In this document: positions 16,357-25,032 of the stretch, one piece after another
Layout of the letters: every line of letters starts with the position of its first letter
How positions within the stretch are numbered: position 1 is the first letter of the stretch
Origin: an uncultured Draconibacterium sp.
Lineage (GTDB): Bacteria; Bacteroidota; Bacteroidia; Bacteroidales; Prolixibacteraceae
Reading direction: 5' to 3'
Assembly (NCBI RefSeq): GCF_963677565.1
Contig: NZ_OY781981.1
Span: forward strand, 1,922,001-1,986,000
DNA length: 64,000 nucleotides
Notes under the pieces: model-generated
Seen by the model: the letters and a program-made list of their open reading frames with translations, nothing else
Told to the model about the DNA's origin: nothing
Databases searched by the model: none
Translations under genes and position numbers: made by a program

Positions 16357-18420
16357 TTATTCTTTCGTAATCGATTTTATGTAGTTATAATAATCTTCCT
16401 GTGCACGATACTTTTTCGTTGTTGTTTTACGTGCATATTTATTCGATAATCCAGGATCGAGAATGCGGGCTTTAGAATTATCCTGCAATTGGATCTCCAA
16501 CATCTTCTTCAGTTCCGTTTTAATATTTTCATCGTAAATAGGGCAGGCTACTTCAATACGCCGATTTAAATTTCGGGGCATCCAGTCGGCCGACGAGATA
16601 TACATTTTTTCTTCGCCGCCAGCACCAAAAAGAAATATGCGCGAATGTTCCAGGTATTTATCTACAATACTTATTGCGGTTATGTTTTCGCTAAAACCAT
16701 TCAATCCTATCTGAAGTCCGAAAATACCTCGAACGATGAGTTTAACTTTCACCCCGGCCTGTGCAGCTTTGTACACCTTTTTCATCATTTTCGGATCGAT
16801 GAGGCTGTTCATTTTCAGAGTCATCCATGCCGGTCTTCCCTGTTTAGCCAGTGCAATTTCGTTTTCAATATTGTCTTCCCATGTTTGGCGCATGGTAAAC
16901 GGACTTACAACCAGATGTTTGTAGTCATGGCGAAGGAAGTTTTGTTTAAAGAAGTCAAAAATCTTTTCCACTTCATTGGCAAGTCTTGGATCGGTAGTCA
17001 GCAAGCCGTCATCGGCATAAACGCTGGCCGTTCCTTCGTGGAAATTACCTGTTCCGATGTAGGCATAATTACGCATTATATCATCCTCCTCGCGGTGCAC
17101 CCAGGCCAGTTTACTGTGTACTTTCATTCCCGGCACACCATTAATTACCGTGGCTCCTTCTTCCTGCAGTTTATTCGACCAGAATATGTTTGCTTCCTCA
17201 TCAAATCGTGCCTGCAGCTCGATAATCACCGTAACCTTTTTCCCGTTTCTTACCGCGTTTAAAAGGGCATTTACCACTTTTGATGCCGATGCAACTCGAT
17301 AAATTGTCAGCCCGATTTCTTTTACTTTCGGGTCGATGGCTGCTTCGCGCAAAAAGTCGATAAAATGATTGAACGTTTGGTACGGGTAATGCAGCATAAT
17401 ATCCTTCTCGCGCATCATTTTCATGATACTCGTAAAAGGAGGCAGATCTTTATGCCTAAACGGCGGCAGCTTGGTATAATAATGTTTCTTTTTCCCAATC
17501 TCAGGGAAATTCATAAAATCTTTGTGATTATGGTAGCGCCCTCCAGGAATGGCATCACTGCCTTCTGCCAGTTTCATTTTTTTTAGCAGAAATTTCAGCA
17601 AATCTTTAGGCATATGGCGGTCGTATATTAGTCGAACCGGTTTCCCTTTCTTACGCTTTTTCAGGCTGTGGCTCATTTTCTCCACAAAACTTTTCGAGAT
17701 GTCATCATCCAGGTCGAGTTCAGCATCGCGTGTAATTTTTATGGTGTAAGCGCCATACATGTCGTAATCAAAATAGAAGAAAATATCAGCCATACAGAAA
17801 CGAATAATATCGTCGAGGAATAGTACGAACTGTTTCCCATTTTCCTCGGGAAGCACCAAGAATCGTGGTACCGACCGGCCCGGAATCCGTATCAGCGAAT
17901 ATGCCAAATCTTCAGGATCTTCTTTTTTCCACAATTTAACGGCCAGGTAAACCGAGCGATCGCGCAGGTAGGGGAATTTATTTCCCTTACTCAGCATAAT
18001 TGGCACCAGGTTAGGCAGCACTTTTTCGTAGAAATAATTGCGCACAAACTTGCCTTGTTTTTGTGTCAAATCCTTTTCGTCGATAATGGAAATATTGTTC
18101 TCTTCCAGTTCTTGAAGGATGTTGGCATAAATCTCCTGCACTTTATTTTGCTGCTCAATAACAATCTCCTGAATATTGGTATGCAATTCATCCGGAGTCA
18201 TGTTACCCAAAAGGTTTTCTTCATCCCTTCCAAGAGCTACCATGCGACGTACGGCAGCTACACGCACTCTGAAAAACTCGTCGAGGTTATTCGAGAAGAT
18301 TCCGATAAAACGAATTCGTTCGAAAAGAGGTGTTTCCGGATCCTCAGCTTCCTGAAGCACTCTTTCGTTAAACGATAACCAACTTATTTCACGATTTATG
18401 AATTTTTCTTTTGAGTACAT
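16357..18420 (-). CDS. ppk1: Polyphosphate kinase 1
   Basis: 687 residues, the normal length. The N-terminal REISWLSFNERVL signature is present, and both catalytic histidines fall at the same numbers as in E. coli: His435 in KVHSKLAW (autophosphorylated) and His592 in YLEHSRIF. GTGNFHEGT and SSADWMPRNL complete the phospholipase-D-like active site. It makes long-chain polyphosphate from ATP and can run in reverse, acting at the inner membrane. No exopolyphosphatase (ppx) gene is adjacent in the window. Confidence 0.97.
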   Translation of the reverse strand: MYSKEKFINREISWLSFNERVLQEAEDPETPLFERIRFIGIFSNNLDEFFRVRVAAVRRMVALGRDEENLLGNMTPDELHTNIQEIVIEQQNKVQEIYANILQELEENNISIIDEKDLTQKQGKFVRNYFYEKVLPNLVPIMLSKGNKFPYLRDRSVYLAVKLWKKEDPEDLAYSLIRIPGRSVPRFLVLPEENGKQFVLFLDDIIRFCMADIFFYFDYDMYGAYTIKITRDAELDLDDDISKSFVEKMSHSLKKRKKGKPVRLIYDRHMPKDLLKFLLKKMKLAEGSDAIPGGRYHNHKDFMNFPEIGKKKHYYTKLPPFRHKDLPPFTSIMKMMREKDIMLHYPYQTFNHFIDFLREAAIDPKVKEIGLTIYRVASASKVVNALLNAVRNGKKVTVIIELQARFDEEANIFWSNKLQEEGATVINGVPGMKVHSKLAWVHREEDDIMRNYAYIGTGNFHEGTASVYADDGLLTTDPRLANEVEKIFDFFKQNFLRHDYKHLVVSPFTMRQTWEDNIENEIALAKQGRPAWMTLKMNSLIDPKMMKKVYKAAQAGVKVKLIVRGIFGLQIGLNGFSENITAISIVDKYLEHSRIFLFGAGGEEKMYISSADWMPRNLNRRIEVACPIYDENIKTELKKMLEIQLQDNSKARILDPGLSNKYARKTTTKKYRAQEDYYNYIKSITKE

Positions 18421-18521
18421 TTTATATGAAGAATTGAAAGATTATTAAATTAACCGGATGACTTTTACAAGATGTAAAAAGCCGGTGAAAAAAGCAAGAA
18501 TAAAGCGGGTTTTCGGCGTTT

Positions 18522-19611
18522 TTATTGCCCCCCAAATTCCATTAAATAAGCTTTAATAAATCCGTCAAGTTCGCCATCAAGTACGGCGTTAACATTGCCC
18601 GATTCGAAATTGGTGCGTAAGTCCTTAACCATTTTGTAGGGTTGCAGCACATACGACCGGATTTGTGAACCCCATTCAATTTTCTTTTTCTGCGATTCTA
18701 TCTCAGCAGTTTTTTCGTAACGTTTACGCAGTTCCATTTCGTAAAGCTGCGATTTTAACAGGCGTAAAGCATTTTCTTTGTTGCCTAACTGCGAGCGACT
18801 TTCGGTATTTTCGATCGTAATTCCGGTAGGTGCGTGTCGTAAACGAACGCCGGTTTCTACTTTATTTACGTTCTGGCCCCCGGCACCACCACTTCTGAAA
18901 GTGTCCCAGGTAATATCTGCAGGGTTAATCTCCACTTCAATTGTGTCGTCAACCAGTGGCGATACATACACCGAGGTGAACGAGGTCATTCGTTTATTTT
19001 GTGCATTAAATGGCGAGAGGCGCACCAGTCGGTGCACGCCGTTTTCGCTTTTCAGAAAACCGTAGGCAAACTCGCCTTCAATTTCGATGGTGCAGCTTTT
19101 TATACCCACTTCATCGCCTGCTTGCGTGTCGGCCACTTTCATTTTGTAGCCCTGCTTTTCAATCCAGCGGGTGTACATGCGAAACAGCATGTCGGCCCAG
19201 TCGTTACTTTCGGTACCTCCGGCACCGGCATTTATGCGTAATACTGCTCCCAAACGGTCTTCTTCGTTACGAAGCATATTTTGTGTTTCCAGCTCTTCAA
19301 TCAGCGTCAGCGTTTCGCTAAACGCCTTATCAACTTCTTCTTCGCTGGCCTCTTCCATTTCGAAGAATTCGTATAACACAAGGAAATCTTCAGTGGCTTC
19401 GTGTACTTTTTTAAAGCCGTCGGTCCACACTTTTATCGTGCGGATTTTTTTCATTTGGGCTTCGGCTTCTTTGGGATTATTCCAGAATTCCGGATCCTGG
19501 GTTTTTAATTCTTCTTCTTCCAGTTCAATTAATTTTGCATCGTAGTCAAAGATGCCTCCTCAGCGCATCCCGGCGCTCAACAAGGTCTTTTACCTGTTCC
19601 TTTAAAATCAT
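18522..19611 (-). CDS. prfB: Peptide chain release factor 2, expressed by programmed +1 frameshift
   Basis: Translation starts at the ATG at 19611, reads 21 codons (MILKEQVKDL...) to CTT at 19549-19551, meets an in-frame TGA at 19546-19548 and must slip +1 so that GAC at 19547-19545 continues into the long frame, giving about 362 residues (E. coli RF2: 365). GGAGGQ (catalytic GGQ), the SPF stop-codon recognition tripeptide and the N-terminal coiled domain are all in the second frame. RF2 releases peptides at TGA and TAA, so its shortage favours the slip: a known autoregulatory loop. Annotating only the second frame would miss about 50 N-terminal residues. An exact -7 box lies 28 bases upstream. 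Confidence 0.96.
19545..19560 (-). promoter_or_regulatory. prfB: prfB programmed frameshift site (AGGAGG CAT CTT TGA C)
   Basis: Read leftward: AGGAGG at 19560-19555, CAT, the slippery CTT, then TGA C. Stop codon, slippery codon and the 3-base spacing match the E. coli site (AGGGGG TAT CTT TGA C). The perfect AGGAGG is notable because most starts in this window lack Shine-Dalgarno sequences. Confidence 0.95.
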
Positions 19612-19638
19612 TTAATTGTATATTTTTTTGTTGGACGC

Positions 19639-19646
19639 CAAAGTTA
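19639..19646 (-). promoter_or_regulatory. -7 box TAACTTTG upstream of prfB
   Basis: Exact leftward match to TAnnTTTG, 28 bases before the prfB ATG, giving a short leader. No matching -33 element was identified. Confidence 0.5.
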
Positions 19647-19708
19647 ACAAGATTTTTTTGGGGTTAGTGATTAAAAAGAACGAATTGGTATTTATTTCGA
19701 CAAACCAG

Positions 19709-20107
19709 TTATTCTATTCGTTCATATTGACTGATGAACCCGTCGAAGGCTTCATCTGCCAGAATAAGATTGCCCTGCGCATTAAAGGAAAATGAACGTC
19801 TTAAGTAGCCATCGCATTCGATCATATTGGTTATTTCGTGGTCGTAAATCGACTCGGCTTGAATGATGCTAAACTGGCAATCAATAAGTAAGGTGTCATT
19901 CCGGTATTGTTTGTAAACAGAGTCGGAGGTGAATTGCAGAATAATTGTTTCGCCTGTAATTTCTGGCGTGTATGTTGATCCGGCAATACCACCTGAACTG
20001 CTTATCCAATTCCATCTTCCGATAAGTTCATTGGGAGGTATCGTTTCATCGCTACACGATGTCAGCACAAAAAGAAATACAATTGTTTTTAGGAAAATCC
20101 ACTTCAT
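19709..20107 (-). CDS. Small lipoprotein of unknown function, lipocalin-like
   Basis: 132 residues from the ATG at 20107; a GTG two codons upstream is also possible. The signal ends in a lipobox VLTSC (Cys18). The mature part begins NELIGRWNWIS and contains alternating strands (TIILQFTSDSVYKQY, GNLILADEAFDG), the look of a small lipocalin-like barrel of the kind common in Bacteroidota. No catalytic residues. It lies alone between prfB and recX in the same direction. Function unknown. Confidence 0.75.
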   Translation of the reverse strand: MKWIFLKTIVFLFVLTSCSDETIPPNELIGRWNWISSSGGIAGSTYTPEITGETIILQFTSDSVYKQYRNDTLLIDCQFSIIQAESIYDHEITNMIECDGYLRRSFSFNAQGNLILADEAFDGFISQYERIE

Positions 20108-20209
20108 ACTCACCGGAGTTTTTTCATTAAGATGCGGTGATTGGTGTTTAGGTTGCGTGAAAATTGAATTGTTGGTGGAGTTTTTTATTGTTGAAAAATA
20201 GACTACATT

Positions 20210-20680
20210 TTAGTCGAGCACTTCATTCATGTGCCGATGGATTAGTTCCGGCTCAAAACCACGGCCTTGGGTATAGCGAATGATCTGCCCCATTTTAGTG
20301 AATTTGTCTTTCTTTTTAATGGTCTTGGCTTTGTCTTTCATGGTTTTTACCAGCACCTTTATGTATTTCTCGTCATCAATTTTTTCAAGGCCTTTTTCAA
20401 TGGCGGCATCGGAAAGCCCTTTTTGATGCAGGTAATAACGCATTTTTATGCGACCCCATTTATTGAATTTAAATTTGTCGTTAACGTAAGCCCTTGCGTA
20501 ACGTTCGTCGTCGATATACTTTTCTTTAATCAGCTTATCAATGATTTCATCCACAATCTCATCTACAATTTCGTAGGCAAGAATTTTTTTTCGGATATCT
20601 GCAGAGCATTGCTCCGAACGGCTGCAGAGTTGTGCCATTTTTGAATAGGCTTGTTCAATTTGCTGATCGTGATTTTCCAT
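20210..20680 (-). CDS. recX: Regulatory protein RecX
   Basis: 156 residues from the ATG at 20680; the open frame extends upstream but the extension has no family similarity. It has the three-helix repeats of RecX, with IDDERYARAYV (about 73-83) and WGRIKMRYYLHQKGLSDAAI (about 90-109) as the clearest signatures. RecX binds RecA filaments and limits recombination. It lies 103 bases after the ABC ATPase gene, with no recA nearby. The repeated EIVDEIVDEIID near residue 37 is a short low-complexity stretch. Confidence 0.9.
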   Translation of the reverse strand: MENHDQQIEQAYSKMAQLCSRSEQCSADIRKKILAYEIVDEIVDEIIDKLIKEKYIDDERYARAYVNDKFKFNKWGRIKMRYYLHQKGLSDAAIEKGLEKIDDEKYIKVLVKTMKDKAKTIKKKDKFTKMGQIIRYTQGRGFEPELIHRHMNEVLD

Positions 20681-20783
20681 GCGCTCAAAACAGTTTTTAA
20701 CGGAAAATAAAAATAGTGAAAAATCTAATTTAATCCTATTCTGCTTTTGCACAGCAGCTAATAAAGGTGAGTGGGGGATTTTT

Positions 20784-21506
20784 CTACTCCGTTATGGTTT
20801 CTTCTTTGCGAACTCCGGTAAAGAATTCTTCCAAATCAGCCAGTGTTGAGTCTGTTTTTTCTACATCGCGAACCACTTCGCCTTTGTCGAGAATAACAAT
20901 GCGCGAACAAACATCGGCAACATGGTCGAGATCGTGGCTCGAGATCAGTAATGTTTTTTCTTTTTGTTTCGAGAACTCTTTAATAATATTTCGTAGCTGG
21001 TATTGCGATGATGGATCGAGGTTGGCAAAAGGCTCATCCAAAACAATTACTTCAGGATTTCCAAGTAGTGCTCCAACAACACCCACTTTTTTCTGATTTC
21101 CTTTCGACAGGTCGCGGATAAATTTCTTTTTACCTATGATTTCATCTTTGAAAAAATCGCGGTAATCTTCCAGGAAATTAGAAATGTCTTTGGCATTCAT
21201 ACCACGTAATTCGCCGATAAATTCGAAATACTCGTCGGGAGTAAGGTAACCTATTGTAAAACTTTCGTCGATGTAAGCTGCAACCAGTTCTTTCCATTCC
21301 TCGGTTTTCGAAACATGTATTCCGTTAATCAATACCTCGCCGTTGCTGGCCCGAATAAGGTCGAGCACCAATGAAAAGAAGGTTGTTTTTCCGGCACCGT
21401 TATTGCCGACAAGTCCAAATACTTCTCCTTTGGTAATGTTTAATTTTTTCAGGTTCAGAACTGTTGTTCCGTTGTATATTTTTTGTAAGTTTTTTACTTG
21501 TATCAT
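20784..21506 (-). CDS. ABC transporter ATP-binding protein
   Basis: 240 residues. Walker A GNNGAGKTT (34-42), signature LSKGNQKKVG, Walker B VIVLDEPF and a switch His in SSHDLDH make a complete ATPase of the ABC-2 (CcmA/NatA-like) type. The permease gene just upstream (52-base gap) is its likely partner. The first gene of the transcript, a PadR repressor, suggests induction by a membrane-active compound or antibiotic, which is inference. Direction of transport is expected to be export. Confidence 0.93.
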   Translation of the reverse strand: MIQVKNLQKIYNGTTVLNLKKLNITKGEVFGLVGNNGAGKTTFFSLVLDLIRASNGEVLINGIHVSKTEEWKELVAAYIDESFTIGYLTPDEYFEFIGELRGMNAKDISNFLEDYRDFFKDEIIGKKKFIRDLSKGNQKKVGVVGALLGNPEVIVLDEPFANLDPSSQYQLRNIIKEFSKQKEKTLLISSHDLDHVADVCSRIVILDKGEVVRDVEKTDSTLADLEEFFTGVRKEETITE

Positions 21507-21558
21507 GATATGTTATTTATAGCTATTGATGATTACTTTTATTCTTTTGCTGTTTCTT

Positions 21559-23025
21559 TTAAGTTGATTTATAGTTGTAAATCATTTTGTGTTTACGCTT
21601 GAGGTATTGCCCGGTAAAATAGTCGATTAATCGCGGGTGAATAATGATTCCGATAAAACCTAAGGCACCCAAAATAACGTAAGCAATGGTATTGCCAAAT
21701 GCCCACGAAAGGAGTCCGAAAAATGCCAATGGGCCAAAAATAACCGGGAACGACATTAACCACTGAGTGGCACCAACTCCCTGGTAGTTAAAGGCTGCCC
21801 GTTGATTTAACTCAATTGCTTTTTTGCTGTTTAATCCCAAAGCAAAAATTACCCAGGAATTAACGCCAATATTATACAGCATTACTACAAAATGGATATA
21901 AAGCACTTTAGGCGAAATGTACATATAACCCAACGACAAAAGGTAATAAACTACGTTAGTTACTGCCATCAGGAAAAAGGCAGATTGAATGACTTGTTTC
22001 ATTCGTACGTTTTGTGCCATAAGCAGGGGATAATATTTTCCGTGCCAAGCTGGAAAAAACTGCCCGTACATCATGCTGAAAATTCCGGTCATAAACATTC
22101 CACCAAGAACTAAAATGAATTCCGGTACTGCTTCATTGCCATTGGTTTTATAAATTAAAAGCCCGTAAAAAAGGAACAATACCGACATCATGGCCGTATT
22201 TTTCGGGCGTTTGTTACGCATGATCATTTTCACTTCCAACGACAACATCTTTCCGTAGTCGCCAACATTGTTCAGCCACGAAAAATCGTGTGTCGACTCT
22301 TCTTTTTTCTTCTTACTTAACTCGTCGAGGTAAAAGCGGCTGTTGATATACGATTGGTTTAAGAAATAAAGTGCAACAATCAATATCGGAAAGATTAGCG
22401 CAGCATATGGATTTGCCACAACAAAATCAAAGATTTTTCCAAAACCGCCGGTTAGATTTACAATATTAAAATAATCGATGGCGGTTAAGCCGGCTGCTAA
22501 TCCTAGGAAACTGTAGAACAGGATATCCGATTCGTTGGTTCGCCATTTAATGTAAAGTGCCAGAAAATGGTTAACGAATATCATAAAAAACAGTGCTGCC
22601 AGCCAGGCCCAAAAAACAGGGGGAGCCAGTATTGGTGCTGCAATTCGGATAACAAAGGGCAGTCCTAAAATTAGCGGCAAAACATTAAAAAAATGCAGCA
22701 ACGATTTGTTGAGCATATAACGTGCAATACGTTTGCGTTTTACCGGTAAAAGTAAAAAGGGCTGAAATCCAAAGGTCGGCAGGTTTTGAATCATGATTCG
22801 CAAAACCAGCTCGTAACCGAAATAGATTAGCAGCATAGCGTTAAATGCCTGAATCGGGTTTTCAAGATCTTTTAAATTCTCGGTAAGCTGGAAGCCCATC
22901 ACCACGCCTACCAGTGAAAAGTAAATGGCAAAAAAGATCAGGATACCTTTGGTAGCCATGTTTTTGTTTTTCGATGCCGATCGCAGAAATTCACGCCAGG
23001 CAAAGTAGAAGAAGTTACGTTTCAT
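21559..23025 (-). CDS. DUF5687-like ABC-type permease
   Basis: 488 residues with about ten to twelve hydrophobic segments spread over the whole length and a central polar loop near 240-270 containing KKKKEESTHD. It begins with the FYFAWREFLRS amphipathic helix seen in ABC-2 permeases and matches, by eye, the Bacteroidota DUF5687 family that pairs with a single ATPase. With the gene at 20784 it forms a minimal exporter. Substrate unknown. It follows the two paralogous membrane proteins by 63 bases in one transcript. Confidence 0.82.
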   Translation of the reverse strand: MKRNFFYFAWREFLRSASKNKNMATKGILIFFAIYFSLVGVVMGFQLTENLKDLENPIQAFNAMLLIYFGYELVLRIMIQNLPTFGFQPFLLLPVKRKRIARYMLNKSLLHFFNVLPLILGLPFVIRIAAPILAPPVFWAWLAALFFMIFVNHFLALYIKWRTNESDILFYSFLGLAAGLTAIDYFNIVNLTGGFGKIFDFVVANPYAALIFPILIVALYFLNQSYINSRFYLDELSKKKKEESTHDFSWLNNVGDYGKMLSLEVKMIMRNKRPKNTAMMSVLFLFYGLLIYKTNGNEAVPEFILVLGGMFMTGIFSMMYGQFFPAWHGKYYPLLMAQNVRMKQVIQSAFFLMAVTNVVYYLLSLGYMYISPKVLYIHFVVMLYNIGVNSWVIFALGLNSKKAIELNQRAAFNYQGVGATQWLMSFPVIFGPLAFFGLLSWAFGNTIAYVILGALGFIGIIIHPRLIDYFTGQYLKRKHKMIYNYKST

Positions 23026-23088
23026 TTTAATTATGAGGTTATTGTTTTTTGTTTTTCATACTTGTTGGTCAGCCACACTTTGAAAAAG

Positions 23089-23793
23089 TTACAGAGCAAA
23101 TTCGGCAAATTGTTCTATAAAGTGTTCTTTTATTTTTTTAGGGATATAAAAAAGTTGACCATAGAGCAATACTGTAACTAATACCAGCGAAAATGATATT
23201 CCAAAAAGTATCAAGCTGTTCTCAACTGCTTTAACTCCTGAAATGTTAAATACTTGGTAGACGATATTCGGCAACTGAGCAATGCCAATATATACCTGCG
23301 TTGAATTTTGAAGCTGGTCAGCTAATAAAAATGATTTGCCTGGAACGATTTGTAATTTCATTTTCTTGAATACAAAATGATGGTATAAAACAGTAGCAAA
23401 CAAAAGCAAAACTACATAGCTTCCAACAAACCACATGGTCTGGTTTATCAGTTGCAACAGCAGAAACAATCCAAGCGTGCATACAAATGTTGTAATCACT
23501 TTTGGCCATCGGTAAAACTTCAATAAATACTTCCAAAGCAGACGGTTGTATTTTCGCTTCAACTCTTTTTCTTTTTGCTTCTTAATATTGCTAAAACCGT
23601 GAATGCCAAATAATTTAAATGCGTTTTTCAGGCCTTCGTCAAAACTCAGTTCCGGGTTTTGTTCCCATTGTTCTTCGATGGCCGAAGCAAGGTGATCGAC
23701 CAACTCAATCTGTACATCGTAATGATACACATAATGTCTTCGGCAAAAGTGAAACAGTTGTTCGTTTTCTTCGTTTGTTATGGTTCGGTTCAT
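23089..23793 (-). CDS. Four-helix membrane protein of unknown function, paralogue of the next gene upstream
   Basis: 234 residues from the ATG at 23793; a TTG at 23811 would overlap the preceding gene. The soluble N-terminal part (about 90 residues) has TNEENEQLFHFC, YDVQIELVDHLAS and FKLFG, followed by a basic RKYNRLLWK segment and four membrane helices, ending FYIPKKIKEHFIEQFAEF. The gene at 23801 has the same plan and closely similar ends, so the pair arose by tandem duplication. The QIELVDHLA element is common next to PadR regulators in this phylum, as I recall it; I know no function. Perhaps it assists PadR or the exporter at the membrane. Confidence 0.8.
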   Translation of the reverse strand: MNRTITNEENEQLFHFCRRHYVYHYDVQIELVDHLASAIEEQWEQNPELSFDEGLKNAFKLFGIHGFSNIKKQKEKELKRKYNRLLWKYLLKFYRWPKVITTFVCTLGLFLLLQLINQTMWFVGSYVVLLLFATVLYHHFVFKKMKLQIVPGKSFLLADQLQNSTQVYIGIAQLPNIVYQVFNISGVKAVENSLILFGISFSLVLVTVLLYGQLFYIPKKIKEHFIEQFAEFAL

Positions 23794-23800
23794 GATTATT

Positions 23801-24514
23801 CTATTGTACAAATTCGGGGAATTGTTCGGTAAAATGTTGTTTTATTTTTTGTGGGATGTAAAAAAGATAAGCAAACATAACAATGGTTGAGCTTACGATA
23901 AAAAAGGCGATTGGAAACAAAACGACGAAATTTGATGGCATGATTATGTTTTGTTCCTCAAGTAATTGAAATGGTAGGCTTGCCCAACAAGGTAAATAAC
24001 ACAGAAACATTGCAAAGTATTGAATGTGTTTTAGTTGGTTCAATAATAAAAAAGATTTGTCGGAGATGGGATTTGCTTTGTTTTCTGATTTGTTCCGAAG
24101 GTGGTAAACAAGGGTGCCACAAATTAACACCAAAATATAAATAGCAAATAACCAATGCAGTTGATGAACAATTTGAATCAGAAAAACAACCGCGAGACTT
24201 AAGGCCAGAGTTAACAACATTTTGGGCCAACGATAAAAATCTAGAAGATGGTTCCACAAAACGCGGTGATATTTTCGGGTAAGTTCTCTTTGTTTTTGTT
24301 CTTTTATTTGTTGAAATCCGGTTGGTCCAAATTTTTGCAGTGCTTTATACAAAGCGTATTTAAAAGGATCTTCCGGTTTTTCTGTCCAGTGTTGCTCAAT
24401 TAAGGATGCAAGGTGGTCAACCAGCTCAATTTGCAAATCGTATTGAGGCACCTCGTGGTTTTCGCAAACTTTATAAAGATGTTCGGTTTCTTCGTTAGTT
24501 AATATTCGGTCCAT
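23801..24514 (-). CDS. Four-helix membrane protein of unknown function, directly after padR
   Basis: 237 residues. Its ATG at 24514 follows the padR stop with no intervening base, which implies tight translational coupling. The plan is as in its neighbour at 23089: N-terminal TNEETEHLYKVC, YDLQIELVDHLAS near 25-37, LQKFGPTGFQQIK, a basic RKYHRVLWN, four membrane helices (about 100-225) and FYIPQKIKQHFTEQFPEF at the end. The conserved HLYKVC/HLFHFC cysteine region and DHLAS motif look like a cytoplasmic domain that may contact a protein partner. Function not known. Confidence 0.8.
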   Translation of the reverse strand: MDRILTNEETEHLYKVCENHEVPQYDLQIELVDHLASLIEQHWTEKPEDPFKYALYKALQKFGPTGFQQIKEQKQRELTRKYHRVLWNHLLDFYRWPKMLLTLALSLAVVFLIQIVHQLHWLFAIYILVLICGTLVYHLRNKSENKANPISDKSFLLLNQLKHIQYFAMFLCYLPCWASLPFQLLEEQNIIMPSNFVVLFPIAFFIVSSTIVMFAYLFYIPQKIKQHFTEQFPEFVQ

Positions 24515-24847
24515 TTAAGCCAGTTTTGGGTTAATCAGTACTTCCATGTTCGAAATGAAACTTTTCATCTCATTCAACAGGTTGGCAGTTTCTTTTTTCC
24601 CTTTCTCGGTAATAAAATAATATTTCCTTACACGATTGTTGACTTTGGCCATTTCAACGCTCAAAAGTCCTTTGGCTTCCAGTTTGTGCAGGGTGGGGTA
24701 GAGCGCTCCTTCGGTAACTTTTAGCTGCCCGTTGGTAATTTTTTCCACCTCGCGGGTAATCTGGTAACCATACATTTTGCCCTGCTCTTTTAACAGCGAA
24801 AGCACAATGGTTGAAAGACTGCCTTTATACAAGTTGTTTTTTTGCAT
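24515..24847 (-). CDS. PadR-family transcriptional regulator
   Basis: 110 residues, the short PadR (PadR-s2/LmrR-like) class. The winged helix spans about 8-80, with MYGYQITREVEK and LKVTEGALYPTLHKLEAKG as the recognition parts, plus a C-terminal dimer helix. Family members repress exporter or detoxification genes and are released by drugs or phenolic compounds. It is the first gene of an operon with two membrane proteins, a permease and an ABC ATPase. A palindrome 24 bases upstream is the probable autoregulatory operator. Confidence 0.92.
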   Translation of the reverse strand: MQKNNLYKGSLSTIVLSLLKEQGKMYGYQITREVEKITNGQLKVTEGALYPTLHKLEAKGLLSVEMAKVNNRVRKYYFITEKGKKETANLLNEMKSFISNMEVLINPKLA

Positions 24848-24870
24848 GGATTAAAATTATGAAAAATATA

Positions 24871-24891
24871 ATACCTAAGCAAATTAGGTAT
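24871..24891. promoter_or_regulatory. Candidate PadR operator: ATACCTAA-N5-TTAGGTAT
   Basis: Perfect 8-base arms (ATACCTAA at 24871-24878 and TTAGGTAT at 24884-24891) are separated by GCAAA, 24 bases before the padR ATG. Position, symmetry and arm length fit a dimeric winged-helix repressor site. Observation of the palindrome is direct; the binding protein is inferred from context. Confidence 0.65.
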
Positions 24892-24947
24892 GTGGAAATT
24901 TTGCGCCATGCTTCAGCTTGGCGTTATTATAATTCTGGACTAGGGTT

Positions 24948-25027
24948 GGCTTTAGCCGTTAATTTATTTAATGGCTAAATCCGTAACTAAATATGATTTG
25001 AGTAATCACCGGGCTATAGCCGCGGTG
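24948..25027. repeat. Dispersed palindromic repeat, copy 1 (GGCTTTAGCC / CACCGGGCT type)
   Basis: The segment starts GGCTTTAGCCGTTAA and has TTAATGGCTAAA downstream, then ends in CACCGGGCT...AGCCGCGGTG, itself a palindrome. The same order of blocks recurs at 41251-41335. It lies a few bases beyond the stop of the gene at 25033-26472. No coding potential seen. Confidence 0.7.
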
Positions 25028-25032
25028 CAAGT

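Noticed and set aside
19546..19548. prfB as a frameshifted pseudogene
   Set aside because: The in-frame TGA is in the exact context of the programmed frameshift and the full-length product matches RF2 in size and motifs.
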